This document shows positions 14,757 to 22,231 of a DNA stretch of 23,862 nucleotides, piece after piece. The notes under the pieces were generated by a model. That model had not been told where the DNA came from and searched no databases. It saw nothing but the letters and a program-made list of their open reading frames with translations. Positions within the stretch are counted from its first letter, which is position 1; each line of letters opens with the position of its first letter. Source of the DNA: Streptosporangiaceae bacterium (lineage in GTDB: Bacteria; Actinomycetota; Actinomycetes; Streptosporangiales; Streptosporangiaceae); the NCBI GenBank assembly GCA_030045295.1, contig JASIGD010000473.1, forward strand, positions 1-23,862, given 5' to 3'. The position numbers and the translations under genes were made by a program.

Positions 14757-14762
14757 TAGAGT
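14757..14762 (+). promoter_or_regulatory. -10 hexamer TAGAGT for the DMT-type transporter
   Basis: TAGAGT ends nine bases before GTG 14772, so the transcript would have at most two or three leader bases. No ribosome binding site is visible. Confidence 0.4.
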
Positions 14763-14771
14763 CAGAGCACC

Positions 14772-15863
14772 GTGGACCTGGATATTACGTACGCGACCAC
14801 CCTCGTGGCTGCCGTGCTGCTCGGGATCGGGTTCGTGCTCCAGCAGTATTCCGCCGAGCAGGAGCCTGACTCGCGGTTCCTGTCCCTGCGCATCCTGACC
14901 GACCTGCTGCGTAAGCCGAGGTGGCTGCTGGGCGTCGTGTGCATGGTGGCCGGGTACCTGTGCGCGGCCTGGTCGATCGGCCACCTCGAGCTGACGCTGG
15001 TGGAGCCCCTGCTGAGCACGTACCTGGTGTGGGCTCTGGTGCTGGCGGTCCCGTTGTCCCGGCAGCGCTTCCGCGTCCCCGAAGTCGTCGGCGCCGTCAT
15101 CCTGATCGTCGGCGTGGCCCTGCTCTCGGTACGCCGGGAAATCACGCCCATCGGCCTGTCGTTCGGCTCGTTCTCGGAGTGGTACGCGGCGGCGATCATC
15201 GCGGGCATCGCGTTCGCCGCCGTGGCGATCGGGCACCGCAAGCAGGGACAGGTGCGTGCCACCCTCACCGGGCTGGCGGCCGGCCTGGTCTTCGGCATCC
15301 AGGACGCGCTGACCAGGCAGACCCTCGAGGCCACGCAGGGCAACTCGTGGACGATCCTGTTCAGCACCTGGTCCGCCTACGCTCTGGTCGGCGCGGGCAT
15401 CGTCGGGATCTGGCTGATGCAGAACGCGTTCAGCGCCGCCCCGCTGCACGCTTCGCTGCCCGCCATCGCCGCCGGCGAGCCCCTCGCCGGGATCGCGCTC
15501 GGGATCATCGTGTTCGGTGACACCATCCAGATCTCACCGGCCGGGCTCGCGATCGAGGCCGGCGGGATCGCCGCGCTGATCATCGGGGTGATCGCGGTGG
15601 CGCGCTCGTCGGCTTTCAGCGGGCTGCGGAAGATAACCGGTGCCATCAAGCCCGGATTGGATGCGGCCATCCACCGGACTCCGGAAGGCTCCGACGTCCA
15701 CCGGGCTCCGGAAGGCTCCGCCATCCACCGGACGCCGGAGCATCCGCCAGACCTCCGGGCCTCGGAGGATTCACCGGACGGCAAGCCGCCCGCGCGCAAA
15801 TTCACCCGCCCGGCTCACTGGCGGGAGGTTCACGATTCCGCGTCCGGCGGCGAAGGCCGCTGA
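14772..15863 (+). CDS. DMT-superfamily (EamA/NIPA-like) membrane transporter
   Basis: A 363-residue integral membrane protein with about nine or ten hydrophobic helices in the pattern of drug/metabolite transporters: two related halves, the first with TLVAAVLLGIGFVLQQYSA and the conserved LVEPLLSTYLVWALVLA, the second with SLPAIAAGEPLAGIALG and a final AALIIGVIAVA helix (about 265-278). It resembles actinobacterial NIPA-like or EamA members; the substrate is unknown. After the last helix comes a hydrophilic cytoplasmic tail of about 80 residues, made partly of nine-residue tandem repeats and ending in a basic and acidic stretch. GTG 14772 follows a nearly leaderless -10. Its 3' end overlaps the convergent ctaG by 34 bp, so the tail shares DNA with the ctaG C-terminus. 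Confidence 0.88.
   Translation: MDLDITYATTLVAAVLLGIGFVLQQYSAEQEPDSRFLSLRILTDLLRKPRWLLGVVCMVAGYLCAAWSIGHLELTLVEPLLSTYLVWALVLAVPLSRQRFRVPEVVGAVILIVGVALLSVRREITPIGLSFGSFSEWYAAAIIAGIAFAAVAIGHRKQGQVRATLTGLAAGLVFGIQDALTRQTLEATQGNSWTILFSTWSAYALVGAGIVGIWLMQNAFSAAPLHASLPAIAAGEPLAGIALGIIVFGDTIQISPAGLAIEAGGIAALIIGVIAVARSSAFSGLRKITGAIKPGLDAAIHRTPEGSDVHRAPEGSAIHRTPEHPPDLRASEDSPDGKPPARKFTRPAHWREVHDSASGGEGR
15666..15773 (+). repeat. 27-bp tandem repeats coding nine-residue units in the transporter tail
   Basis: Units start at 15666, 15693 and 15720, with a degenerate fourth at 15747. They encode AIHRTPEGS, DVHRAPEGS, AIHRTPEHP and PDLRASEDS. The first three are very similar at the DNA level, which suggests recent slippage or duplication in a part of the protein under weak constraint. 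Confidence 0.85.
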
Positions 15864-16816
15864 GCCCGCGTCCCGCCCGCCACGCTCGGCCGCGGCTGCG
15901 ACCAGCCCTTCAACGCCTTGGCGCCGTTCGGCCCGCCGAATCCGCCCTGCGCCACGCCGCGGTTCAGGATCCGGTCGAGCGCGGAGCCCATGCTGCCCTC
16001 GGTCTCCATCATCTGCTTGATGATCACGATCGTCGTGGGGATGGCCCAGAAGTCGCCGCATACCCACAAGATCGCCGCACCGATCTGCTGATCGGCCAGC
16101 GGCGGCAGGGTCACCCCCGGGATGTGGTCGTACACCGAGTACACCGAGCCGGACACGAAGAAGCTCAGCGAGATCGCGATGAGGAACATGATGACGTTGG
16201 TCACGAGCAGCGCCGCGACCCGGCTGGGCAGCGGCATCCGGCGGTGGAACGGCGGCGAGGGGATGAACTGCAGCCAGAACAGCACCCCGGTGACGAAGAA
16301 GCTGCCGTGCATCAGCCAGATGCGCACAGCCTGGTTGTTCTCCGCCAGGTCGAACGGGCCGGGCAGGTGCCAGAAGACCATCGCGAAGTTGAACAGCCCG
16401 ACCGACACCCACGGCCGCAGCGCCAGTCCGCCGAGCGCGCGCAGCGGCCTGGACCAGCCCCTGGCCAGCCCCCCCCGCGTCACGCTCTGTCCTGACCGGC
16501 CGGGCAGCGCGGCCAGCAGCGGCTGCCAGGGCGCGCCGGCCACGATCAGCGTCGGGGCGGCGAACATGAGCAGCAGGTGCTGGATCATGTGCACGAAGAA
16601 GTAGTCGTCCGCCCAGTAGTCGATCGGCGATTCCACCGCGATCAGCAGCACCACGAGCCCGGCGTAGAACCATAGTGACCGCAGCCGCCGCTGGCGGGTG
16701 CGGTCGGGCCGGGACCGCCGCGCCAGCCGCTGCAGCCCTACCTCGTGCCAGACCGCGAGCACGATCGCCAGGATGAGGAACGGATTGTAGGACCAGTGCT
16801 CGGTCACGTAGCTCAT
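15830..16816 (-). CDS. ctaG: Cytochrome c oxidase assembly protein, caa3-type CtaG family
   Basis: A 328-residue membrane protein with about seven TM helices and the conserved His-rich blocks of the caa3_CtaG family: DYFFVHMIQHLLLMFAAP (about 70-87), MVFWHLPGP and LMHGSFFVTGVLFW. Members deliver or insert copper at the CuB site of subunit I in haem-copper oxidases. A cytoplasmic tail with QGGFGGPNGAKALKGW follows the last helix. ATG 16816 is preceded by AGGA seven bases away, a site that overlaps the stop of the lipoprotein gene. With a 7-nt gap it is the third gene of an operon with the SCO fusion and the lipoprotein, so both oxidase copper sites (CuA by SCO, CuB by CtaG) are served together. 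Its stop lies within the convergent transporter gene. Confidence 0.92.
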   Translation of the reverse strand: MSYVTEHWSYNPFLILAIVLAVWHEVGLQRLARRSRPDRTRQRRLRSLWFYAGLVVLLIAVESPIDYWADDYFFVHMIQHLLLMFAAPTLIVAGAPWQPLLAALPGRSGQSVTRGGLARGWSRPLRALGGLALRPWVSVGLFNFAMVFWHLPGPFDLAENNQAVRIWLMHGSFFVTGVLFWLQFIPSPPFHRRMPLPSRVAALLVTNVIMFLIAISLSFFVSGSVYSVYDHIPGVTLPPLADQQIGAAILWVCGDFWAIPTTIVIIKQMMETEGSMGSALDRILNRGVAQGGFGGPNGAKALKGWSQPRPSVAGGTRAQRPSPPDAES

Positions 16817-16823
16817 GGCTGTC

Positions 16824-17987
16824 CTAGCTCGAGGAGCCGTACTCGATCGGCACGTTGATCACCTGGGCTTTGGTCCAGGCTCCCCCGGACAGCTGCCAGA
16901 CGGTGAGCCTGGACCCGGAGACGGCCAGCGCCTGGTATCCACCGCTGGTCCCGGAGGCCAGCGTCGCGGTTCCGGCCGGCAACCCCGGCAGCGCCTGCCA
17001 GGACGCCCCGGCCCCGGTGATCGCCTCCGCGCGGCCGTTGCCCAGCAGCGCCCATACGCTCCCGCCCGGCCCGAACCCCGATGCGGTCACGCCGTCCGCC
17101 GCGATCGGACCCGACACCGCCCACCGCGTCCCGTTCGACCAGGCAGCCAGCAGGTGACTCCCAGCGAGCATCAGCGCCGCGTTGCCGCTGCCCTTGCCGG
17201 CCAGCACGGTGCTGGCCAGCCCGAGCACCTGCACCTGATCCCCGCCAAACCCGGCAGGCAGCGCAGGCCCCGCGGCCCGCCACGCACCGCCGGTGTCGGC
17301 AAAGACCCCGGCCACCCCGCGCCGCTCGCAGCTTCCCGCCGCCATCGGGGTCTTATTCGGCCCGAACGACACAGCGTTCACCGCCACCAGCTCGCAGGCG
17401 CGTCCCGGGGCCGACGCCGCGAGCGCCGGGAGCGTCGTGAGCTGCGACCATTGCCCCGCGTTGGCCGCCGCCGAGGACGGCGCCGTCTCGATGCTTCCGT
17501 CGTGCAGCAGCGCGAGGGTCTGTCCCGACGGGCCGACGGCCAGCGCGTCCGGGACGTCGGCCAGGTCGGCGTCGAGCAGGCCTGGCGTCCAGTTCTTTCC
17601 CGCATCCGCGCTCGCGGCCAGCGGGGAGAACGTGAGCCCCTGGCTGGGCCGGAACCCGACGAGCATGGATGTGTCGCCGCCGGCCACCACCAGGCCGCCA
17701 TTGTCGGCCACGCCAGCAGGGGTGACCAGCGACCAGGTGCTCGTGCCCGCGCGGCGCACGAACAGCTGCCAGAAGTTGTTCTCCGCGGCGGCCGAGCCGC
17801 CCATCACGGCGACCGCCCAGGTGCCCTGCGCGCTGACCAGCGAGGTGGCCAGCGGGGCCGTCACCACCTGCAGGCTCGGGGTGGCGCCCTTCACGGTCTG
17901 CGAGCCGCACCCGGCGGCGGACAACCCGAGGAGCACGCCGAGCAATGCCACGCTCAGCCGCGCGCGCCCCGTGCGTGCCCCGGTCAC
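16824..17987 (-). CDS. Lipoprotein with a BNR/Asp-box propeller-like domain
   Basis: A 387-residue exported protein. The N-terminus has a basic stretch, a hydrophobic segment (11-24) and lipobox AAGC with Cys27, so it should be lipid-anchored on the outer face of the membrane. The mature part has regularly spaced beta-rich segments with Trp and Gly, including one clear Asp-box SADAGKNW (126-133) and looser copies such as GTSTWSLV, GGAWRAAG, GTRWAVSG and GASWQALP, which suggests a six- or seven-bladed beta-propeller. No catalytic residues are recognisable, and a sialidase function is not supported. GTG 17987 overlaps the TGA of the SCO fusion gene (GTGA), so the two are translationally coupled. 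A scaffold or substrate-binding role in oxidase assembly is inferred from context alone. Confidence 0.85.
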   Translation of the reverse strand: MTGARTGRARLSVALLGVLLGLSAAGCGSQTVKGATPSLQVVTAPLATSLVSAQGTWAVAVMGGSAAAENNFWQLFVRRAGTSTWSLVTPAGVADNGGLVVAGGDTSMLVGFRPSQGLTFSPLAASADAGKNWTPGLLDADLADVPDALAVGPSGQTLALLHDGSIETAPSSAAANAGQWSQLTTLPALAASAPGRACELVAVNAVSFGPNKTPMAAGSCERRGVAGVFADTGGAWRAAGPALPAGFGGDQVQVLGLASTVLAGKGSGNAALMLAGSHLLAAWSNGTRWAVSGPIAADGVTASGFGPGGSVWALLGNGRAEAITGAGASWQALPGLPAGTATLASGTSGGYQALAVSGSRLTVWQLSGGAWTKAQVINVPIEYGSSS

Positions 17988-19864
17988 GAGCTGCTCAGCA
18001 CCTGGCGCGCGTACTGGGACATCAGCACGGAAAACGAGGACTGGGTGCTCTCGGTGCCGGGCCCGGGGTCGGCGCCCACCTCCTGGCGGACGCGCCCGGA
18101 CCGGTCGATGACGAAGGCCACGTCGCTGTGGTCGATCATCGCCCCCGCGGGCAGGATCTCCGCCGCGATCCCGTATTCTTGCCAGACCCGAGTCAGCTGG
18201 CTGAGGGAACCGGTCAGGTACAGCCAGTTCGGCACGGTGTTGAGCCCTTCCTCGCGGTCGAAGGCCCGCGTGAACGCGACCGAGCGGTAAATCGGGTTGG
18301 CCACCACGGCGACCAGTTCCACGTTCTTGTCCGCCGAGCCGAGCAGCACCCCCGTCTCCTTGAACTCCGCCGCGATGATCGGGCAGTCGGTGGTGCACAC
18401 CGGGTCCAGGAACGTCATCAGCACGACTTTGCCGTGCAGGCTGGCCAGCGAGACCGGCTGGCCAGCCTGATCGGTGAGCTGGAACGCGGGCGCCGGGTAG
18501 TCCTCCGGGTTGCTGTTGCCCTCGATGGCCAGGGCCAGGATCGGATCCGCGGTCCGGTTCGCCGCCGCGGCGGCCATCGGGACCGCCCCGACCAGGACGA
18601 CCGCGACCGCGGCCACCGCCGCTACCGACCAGGCGCTCGAGGTCGCGACCGCGCGTCCCAGCGCCTTGGGCCGCAGCCGCTCCGGCCCTCGCGGTCCCGC
18701 CGGGGCGGCCTCGGCCACCGGTGCCTCCTGCGACGCCGGCGTGAGCGCCAGGTACCCGGCCGAGTAGAGCACCATCCAGGGGATCATGCTGTTCGGGTCG
18801 GTCCCGAGCCCGCCGAGGAAGCCCAGGTCCTGCACGAGCACCCAGACGGCCAGACCGAACACGATGCCGAACCACACCGCGTACCGAACCAGCCATGGCT
18901 TCCCGGTCAGGAAGATCACGCCCATCGCGGCGAGCACCACGACGACGAACAGGTTCACGGCGAAGCCGTTGCTGGCGGCGAACGAGCCGAACCGCGCGAG
19001 CAGGGCGGACAGGAAATGCGGCTGGGAGGTCGAGGACATCGACTGGACCATGCCGGCCAGGGTTCCCGGCTGGCCGTGGATGGTGCCCCGCCAGAATCCG
19101 CGGCCGGGCCAGGCCTGCAGCACGGCCATGCCGATGAAGAAGAGCCCGATGCCGCCGAGCAGCAGCCGCCCGAGCCTCGGAGTGCGCCAGGCGTCCTCCG
19201 GCAGCGCGATGAGCGCCCCGGCGACCACGTAGATGAGGACGGCCCCGGGCGCCCCGGTCAGCCAGCTCAGGCCGGGCGCGAATATCCCCCCGAACGACTC
19301 ACCGAACACCCAGACCGTAAGCCCCCAGCCCACGCTGGCCAGCCCGGCCAGCCTGGACCACGGCCCACGGACCGCGACGAGCAGCCAGGCGCCGATCCCG
19401 ACCTGGATCCACACCGAGGCTGCTCCGGCCTGGATGGGGTGGTAGGACCAGATCGTGCCGCCCCAGTTGACCACGTGCTGTACCCAGGTCGGCGACGCCG
19501 CCGCGGTCGGCTGGATGACCTGCGCAGCAAGCCCCCCCGCCATCTTCGGCTGCGCCTGCAAGATCCCGTCAAAGACCCAGATCAGCCCGAAGCCGATCCG
19601 CAGTAGCGATCGCGCCCGCGCCTCGGGCTGCCCGCGCCTCCGGCCCGCTGGCCCCGCCCCGTCGGCCTCGCTAGCCTCGCCAGACCCATTGGCCGCGGGT
19701 GTCGCGGTCGGCGCGGCGGGACGCCAGGTGCGTGCCGTCGCCCAGAGCAGCCCGAGGAACACGATGATGATCAGGGCGATCACGCCCTGGTGCAGCAGCG
19801 CGGACCTGAACGCGGCGACCAGCGTCGGGTCGGCCGGACTCAGGCCTGAGTTCATGCCCGGCAC
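17984..19864 (-). CDS. Multi-TM membrane domain fused to a C-terminal SCO1/SenC copper chaperone domain
   Basis: A 626-residue fusion. One TM helix (about 26-44) is followed by a hydrophilic linker, a region of seven or eight TM helices (about 86-372, including GFGLIWVFDGILQAQPKM), a second linker, a further TM helix (about 410-432), and an SCO1-type thioredoxin domain (about 452-626). The SCO copper ligands are present: Cys490 and Cys494 in DPVCTTDCP and His579 in IDHSDVAFVID. SCO proteins deliver copper to, or reduce, the CuA site of cytochrome c oxidase subunit II; this domain should face the outside. The membrane part looks DoxX-like in places, but I do not assign it. GTG 19864 is supported by GAGAGGAG eight bases upstream. 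It heads the SCO-lipoprotein-ctaG operon. The length is two to three times that of a normal SCO protein. Confidence 0.88.
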   Translation of the reverse strand: MPGMNSGLSPADPTLVAAFRSALLHQGVIALIIIVFLGLLWATARTWRPAAPTATPAANGSGEASEADGAGPAGRRRGQPEARARSLLRIGFGLIWVFDGILQAQPKMAGGLAAQVIQPTAAASPTWVQHVVNWGGTIWSYHPIQAGAASVWIQVGIGAWLLVAVRGPWSRLAGLASVGWGLTVWVFGESFGGIFAPGLSWLTGAPGAVLIYVVAGALIALPEDAWRTPRLGRLLLGGIGLFFIGMAVLQAWPGRGFWRGTIHGQPGTLAGMVQSMSSTSQPHFLSALLARFGSFAASNGFAVNLFVVVVLAAMGVIFLTGKPWLVRYAVWFGIVFGLAVWVLVQDLGFLGGLGTDPNSMIPWMVLYSAGYLALTPASQEAPVAEAAPAGPRGPERLRPKALGRAVATSSAWSVAAVAAVAVVLVGAVPMAAAAANRTADPILALAIEGNSNPEDYPAPAFQLTDQAGQPVSLASLHGKVVLMTFLDPVCTTDCPIIAAEFKETGVLLGSADKNVELVAVVANPIYRSVAFTRAFDREEGLNTVPNWLYLTGSLSQLTRVWQEYGIAAEILPAGAMIDHSDVAFVIDRSGRVRQEVGADPGPGTESTQSSFSVLMSQYARQVLSSS

Positions 19865-19982
19865 GGAATCCGCTCCTCTCTTAGCCCGTGTTGATCGGCT
19901 GCGCGTCCTTCCGCGTCTCGGGCGCGACGGGTTCGCGTGCGGCCAGGCCCAGTGTGACTTCAGGGTAGTGCGTCATCGCGTC

Positions 19983-19998
19983 CCGGGATATCGCCCGG
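19983..19998. terminator. Short CCGGG/CCCGG hairpin downstream of the VKOR gene
   Basis: A five-base-pair stem with loop ATATCG lies in the 204-bp gap after the VKOR stop and before the SCO fusion gene. It is followed (on +) by an AT-rich patch with AATATG repeated at 20003 and 20012. It may end the VKOR transcript. The same gap holds a weak TACCCT -10 candidate (19962-19967, minus) for the SCO operon. Confidence 0.3.
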
Positions 19999-20068
19999 CG
20001 GCAATATGAGGAATATGTAATGGCCTGGTGATTCGACCCGCCGGGTGCCTCGGATCGCGTTGGGCCGG

Positions 20069-20863
20069 TCAGCTGGATGGGCGGGCCGGGCCCAGGCCCC
20101 AGGCCGCGGCGGCGAACATGGTCAGCACGAACAGCAGGAACGTTATGACGTGCACGCTCGTGCAGTACAGGCAGATGCTCCCGATGATGAACAGCTCCGC
20201 GTAGAGCAGGTAGATCACGAAGCCGACGCCGACGACCACCGAGGCCAGCCGGGCCAGGTGGACCTCACGCCTGGTCGACCGCCAGGCCCACGGGCTCATG
20301 ATCGCGACCGCGACCACGAAGAAGGCCAGCCCGAGCACTGCGACCGGGATTCCGAACACGTACGACTGGGCGCTGGTGGTGACCTTGGTGCAGTTCACCA
20401 GCCCTGACTTCTCCGAGCACCCGGCCAGCGTGGAGTCCGTGAAGTGCGCGATCGTCAGGTAGATCGACACGCCCAGGCCGGCCAGCGCGAGCAGCAAGGT
20501 CGTGAGCTGCAGCCACGGCGGAACGGTCCTTCCGGTCGCCGCGCTGGCGCCGGCTAGCTCGTCCCGCGATGCCGTCGCCCGCGAGCCGCCACGTGTCTGC
20601 CCGTTGCCGCCGGCACCGTACCTGCCCGCGTCGGCCGCCCCCGCCGAACTGGCCGCCCGAACCGTGCCGGAGCCGGTCACGCCGCCACCGGAAGTCTTCA
20701 CCGCGGTGCCGGTCTTGACCTGAGCGCTGGTCCTGGCCGCGGTGCCGTTCCCGGCCGCGGTACCGGTCCTGGCCGCGGTACCGTTCCCGGCCGCGGTACC
20801 GGTCCTGGCCGCGCTGGCCTGGGCGCGAGCCTTGCGGGCGCGGCTTGACTTCGACGCTGTCAT
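20069..20863 (-). CDS. Vitamin K epoxide reductase (VKOR) family disulfide-generating membrane protein
   Basis: A 264-residue membrane protein. Residues 1-110 are a hydrophilic, Ala/Gly/Thr/Arg-rich extension containing tandem repeats. The VKOR core (about 115-255) has four or five TM helices and both Cys pairs of the family: Cys149 and Cys158 in the loop between TM1 and TM2 and the catalytic CLYC (Cys231, Cys234), with FGIPVAVLGL (170-179). Bacterial VKOR oxidises a DsbA-like thioredoxin outside the membrane and passes electrons to quinone. The likely partner is the DUF929 thioredoxin-like protein encoded just upstream. ATG 20863 has GGAGG ten bases upstream and a TACAAT -10 further up. The protein lacks the DsbA-like domain fused in some relatives. 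Confidence 0.93.
   Translation of the reverse strand: MTASKSSRARKARAQASAARTGTAAGNGTAARTGTAAGNGTAARTSAQVKTGTAVKTSGGGVTGSGTVRAASSAGAADAGRYGAGGNGQTRGGSRATASRDELAGASAATGRTVPPWLQLTTLLLALAGLGVSIYLTIAHFTDSTLAGCSEKSGLVNCTKVTTSAQSYVFGIPVAVLGLAFFVVAVAIMSPWAWRSTRREVHLARLASVVVGVGFVIYLLYAELFIIGSICLYCTSVHVITFLLFVLTMFAAAAWGLGPARPSS
20729..20818 (-). repeat. 36-bp tandem repeats coding the VKOR N-terminal extension
   Basis: Two nearly identical 36-bp units (20729-20764 and 20765-20800, one base different) and a partial third. Each is made of two related 18-bp halves. They encode RTGTAAGNGTAA-type units in a disordered cytoplasmic extension. Such arrays are prone to slippage, so the length probably varies among strains. 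Confidence 0.85.
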
Positions 20864-20941
20864 CCGAGCTTCGCCTCCGGTCGTCTCACGGCTGCTGTGC
20901 GCGCGGTCCCAGGCGTAGGCGCGGCCGGCACCTGACGCCAG

Positions 20942-20947
20942 ATTGTA
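20942..20947 (-). promoter_or_regulatory. -10 hexamer TACAAT for the VKOR gene
   Basis: On the minus strand TACAAT, one base from the TATAAT consensus, lies about 80 bases before ATG 20863. The -35 is weak (GACAGC at 17 bases). It indicates that VKOR can be transcribed separately from the DUF929 gene. Confidence 0.5.
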
Positions 20948-20971
20948 TCGTTCCCAGCGTCAAAGCTGTCC

Positions 20972-20992
20972 CTGGGCGAAGCCTGGGCCCAG
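20972..20992 (-). terminator. CTGGGC/GCCCAG hairpin after the DUF929 gene
   Basis: A six-base-pair stem with a nine-base loop starts three bases past the TGA of the DUF929 gene on the minus strand and lies before the VKOR promoter. There is no U-tract. It probably separates the two transcription units at least in part. Confidence 0.4.
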
Positions 20993-20994
20993 CC

Positions 20995-21912
20995 TCAGAG
21001 CTGACTCTCGAGCGACTTGACGGCCGGGGTGCAGGCGCTGGCGGGCTGGTTGCCCGTCATCTTGCAGATCGCAGCCGTGATGTAGTTCGCCGTCCCGTCC
21101 ACGGCCTTGGCGACGGAACTGTTCGGGTTGCTCAGGTCCGTCGCGATCTGGCTCCAGCTCAGCCCGGCCAGCACGCTCGGGAGGTAGCTAGAGCCGATGC
21201 TCACGTACTTGTTGCCGAAGTCGATGAACGGTATGGTCCCCGTGCTGTACTTGCTCTCCAGCGCCTCCTGCGCCGCGGTGGGGGTTTGCAGGGTGCCATA
21301 GCCCGACGGGGAGCTGGAATCCGGGACGTTCGTCGTCGTCTCGACCGACGTGAACGTCAGATACGGGCTGGAGTACTTCGCGTGCAGGAACGTCCAGGTG
21401 GGCGTGTTGGCGTATGCGTCGGAACTCGACGAGTGGATGGTGCTCAGCCCGGAGAACGTGCCGAACCGGCTGAGGGCCACGATCATCGCCCAGCGCTGGG
21501 CCCCGCAGTAGGGGCAGTACTCGGCGCCGATGAACAGCATCTCGGGCTTGCCGTTCGCGGTCAGGGGCGACCCGGTGACCGGCTTGATCACCCCGGATTG
21601 AAGTGACTGCCACGGCGCTCCGCCGTCGCCGACCGCGTCCAGGGTGCTCGCCGGCACGGAGGTGACCTTGTCCACGACCGCGGTCAGCGCCGCGCCGGTG
21701 GGGCCGTTCGAGGCCGAAGTGGCGGCGGGCGGCGTCGAACTGCTGCTCAACTTGACCACGACGAACACCACCACGATCGCTATCACGACCAAGATGCTGC
21801 CCGACGCGATCAGGATCCGCCTGCGCTGCTCGGCGCGGCGGGCCGCCGCTCGCTGCGCAGCGATCTTCTCCCTGCGGGTGACCTCGACCTTCGTTCTGCT
21901 TGCCTTGCCCAT
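20995..21912 (-). CDS. DUF929 membrane-anchored thioredoxin-like protein
   Basis: A 305-residue protein with a basic, helical cytoplasmic head (8-32), one TM helix (33-54), a Ser/Thr/Pro-rich spacer and an extracytoplasmic thioredoxin-like domain. The redox motif is [13 protein letters not shown] (Cys133, Cys136), and [12 protein letters not shown] later probably contains the cis-proline. A C-terminal Cys pair (in AAICKMTG and SACTPA) may form a structural disulfide. DUF929 proteins are thought to be oxidoreductases of DsbA type. The adjacent VKOR gene suggests that VKOR re-oxidises it, giving a two-component disulfide-forming system. I choose ATG 21912, since MGKASRTK is a typical N-terminus; an in-frame GTG at 21990 would add 26 residues without family character. 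It is divergent from the regulator at 22232. Confidence 0.9.
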   Translation of the reverse strand: MGKASRTKVEVTRREKIAAQRAAARRAEQRRRILIASGSILVVIAIVVVFVVVKLSSSSTPPAATSASNGPTGAALTAVVDKVTSVPASTLDAVGDGGAPWQSLQSGVIKPVTGSPLTANGKPEMLFIGAEYCPYCGAQRWAMIVALSRFGTFSGLSTIHSSSSDAYANTPTWTFLHAKYSSPYLTFTSVETTTNVPDSSSPSGYGTLQTPTAAQEALESKYSTGTIPFIDFGNKYVSIGSSYLPSVLAGLSWSQIATDLSNPNSSVAKAVDGTANYITAAICKMTGNQPASACTPAVKSLESQL

Positions 21913-22231
21913 GCTCGCTTCGTCCAACCCCTTGTCAGCCGGCGGCGCTAAAGCCGCGCTGCCGGTTCCGCGCCTGCGCCACCGCGCCACAGTTATACGT
22001 CATCCCGGGTACCGCGCTCTATGGTAGGCGGTTCACCGCGCTGGTGCGCCCCCGCGCGGCAGCTCATAGCTAACCTGGAGCAGACTCGCGGCCGACATGC
22101 AGGAAGGGCACGGCTCTAGGAGATCTAGATTTTCTCTAGATCAGCCGCGCGAATCGTGTAACGTTCGGTGCAGGCGCTTCTGCCCGGGTGGGGGGCGGCA
22201 GTCTGAGTGCGGAAAGTCGGCGAGGACCGTG
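21913..22231. other. 319-bp divergent intergenic region between DUF929 gene and AfsR-like regulator
   Basis: No convincing small ORF. It holds a TATAAC sequence on the minus strand just upstream of 21990 as a possible DUF929 promoter, an AT-rich island with a perfect inverted repeat (22122-22142), a TAACGT -10 candidate (22159-22164) for the regulator, and a G-rich stretch near 22188-22199. Confidence 0.6.
22122..22142. promoter_or_regulatory. Perfect 8-bp inverted repeat, probable operator
   Basis: GATCTAGA, five bases (TTTTC), TCTAGATC. A third TCTAG begins just upstream. It stands out as AT-rich in GC-rich surroundings and covers the -35 position of the TAACGT -10 candidate at 22159-22164, so a dimeric protein bound here would block or steer the regulator's promoter. 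The binding protein is unknown; autoregulation is one option. Confidence 0.55.

Noticed and set aside
16824..17987. Sialidase function from the Asp-box
   Set aside because: A single clear Asp-box without the arginine triad or other catalytic residues does not support it.
16815..18290. 491-codon plus-strand open frame
   Set aside because: Antisense to the lipoprotein and SCO genes; composition is Arg/Gly/His-rich without domain features.
18000..18896. Continuation of the lipoprotein frame upstream of 17987
   Set aside because: It overlaps the SCO fusion in another frame; the signal peptide and lipobox begin just after GTG 17987, which overlaps the SCO stop.
17945..19606. 553-codon plus-strand open frame
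   Set aside because: Antisense to the SCO fusion gene, which has CxxxC and His ligands and coherent TM helices.
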